Source: an uncultured Collinsella sp.
GTDB lineage: Bacteria; Actinomycetota; Coriobacteriia; Coriobacteriales; Coriobacteriaceae
Assembly: GCA_900756725.1 (NCBI GenBank)
Contig: CAAELJ010000155.1
Span: forward strand, 1 to 60,064
Direction: 5' to 3'
Length of the DNA stretch: 60,064 nt
Made by a program: the position numbers and the translations under genes
Shown here: positions 59,718 through 60,064 of the stretch, in pieces
Layout of the letters: every line of letters begins with the position of its first letter
Numbering within the stretch: the first letter of the stretch is position 1
Notes under the pieces: generated by a model
Seen by the model: only the letters and a program-made list of their open reading frames with translations
The model's database searches: none
Told to the model about the DNA's origin: nothing

Positions 59718-60064
59718 ATGATGAATGAAGTGACGATGAACCGTGCGGCCTTTGTGGCAGGCGCGGGTGCGCTGGCTTGTGCGCTGGCTGGCTGCTCGGG
59801 CGGATTGGGCGGCGCGGGCGGTGCCAAGAAGGCGACCACGGCGGACGCCGCCTGTGTAGACGACAACGCCAACGTGACGGTCTATGCTGCGATCAACTTG
59901 GACGGCGCCGACCTGGTGCGCCTGCTCAAGCATCAAAACTATGAGTGGCAAGGCGAGAGCGTGGGCTACGGTGCCGCCGATGACGCGGGACTTTTCGCTT
60001 TTACCTTTTCTAAGATTTCGGATGACGTGGACGAACTTGCGAACAGCGCGATACCGCTTTCGGA
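59718..60064 (+). CDS. Predicted lipoprotein, paralogue 2 (partial)
   Basis: Cut by the window edge after 115 codons. The start MMNEVTMNRAAFVAGAGAL and lipobox LAGC mark a lipoprotein signal. The visible domain has VYAAINLDGADLVRLLKHQNYEWQ, resembling the same place in the preceding protein. GCGAGG lies 7 nt upstream of ATG 59718. It probably forms an operon with paralogue 1 (35 nt gap). Role unknown. Confidence 0.75.
   Translation, partial: MMNEVTMNRAAFVAGAGALACALAGCSGGLGGAGGAKKATTADAACVDDNANVTVYAAINLDGADLVRLLKHQNYEWQGESVGYGAADDAGLFAFTFSKISDDVDELANSAIPLS

Overview
The window is about 60 kb of GC-rich (roughly 62-65%), densely coded bacterial chromosome. Protein families and style point to a gut actinobacterium of class Coriobacteriia, most likely Collinsella. 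The pointers are a multi-TM protein fused to a LuxR DNA-binding domain, an Eggerthella-type NRAMP-related Mg transporter beside an MgtE-like regulator, many PTS and LacI genes, and short dispersed hairpin repeats. No rRNA, tRNA, CRISPR array, intact insertion sequence or prophage was seen. Genus is an inference from recognition; no search was run.

Layout. 1-517: non-coding, two 152-bp inverted-repeat elements. 0.5-9.3 kb: NarL-type two-component system, a three-gene ABC-2 exporter and a MacB/FtsX-type ABC system. 9.4-17.8 kb: DUF362 ferredoxin protein, alpha/beta hydrolase, haemolysin III, CNNM/CorC protein, a stand-alone protein resembling the N-domain of cyanophycin synthetase, YtxH and PRC-barrel proteins, and a NodB-fold protein whose metal-binding residues are lost. 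18.1-21.3 kb: PRC/MgtE-N/CBS membrane protein plus NRAMP-related Mg transporter. 21.8-24.0 kb: OatA-like acyltransferase. 24.2-32.5 kb: ribokinase, nucleoside hydrolase, LacI regulator, then isomerase, split transketolase and FGGY kinase. 32.7 kb: luxS. 33.2-36.7 kb: lower-GC cassette of antiterminator, PTS EIIBC and esterase. 36.8-39.3 kb: DUF4867 and GH1 6-phospho-beta-glucosidase. 39.7-43.6 kb: three-gene membrane sensor/kinase/regulator operon. 43.8-48.1 kb (minus): zinc-ribbon/SPFH operon like Bacillus ydjGHI, plus a lipoprotein. 48.4-54.8 kb: DUF1593 protein and esterase, divergent from PTS EIIBC and a GH140/DUF4038 glycosidase. 55.1-60.1 kb: 12-TM LuxR regulator, zinc-ribbon protein and tandem lipoproteins.

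How it fits together. The most interesting reading is a dispersed plant-glycoside pathway. Cytoplasmic GH140 is the apiosidase family. An isomerase, FGGY kinase and two-subunit transketolase are the same enzyme types as the known D-apiose to D-apulose to apulose-4-phosphate route. Both loci, the LacI gene between them and the licT cassette carry copies of the same TAAACA / TGTTTA half-site, suggesting one LacI regulon. The substrate is inferred, not shown.

A second theme is repeats. Intergenic hairpins have conserved GTCCC-containing loops and stems that change in both arms together (three sequence families). There are also a 230-bp MITE-like element and a composite repeat present twice. Together they make up most of the longer non-coding stretches.
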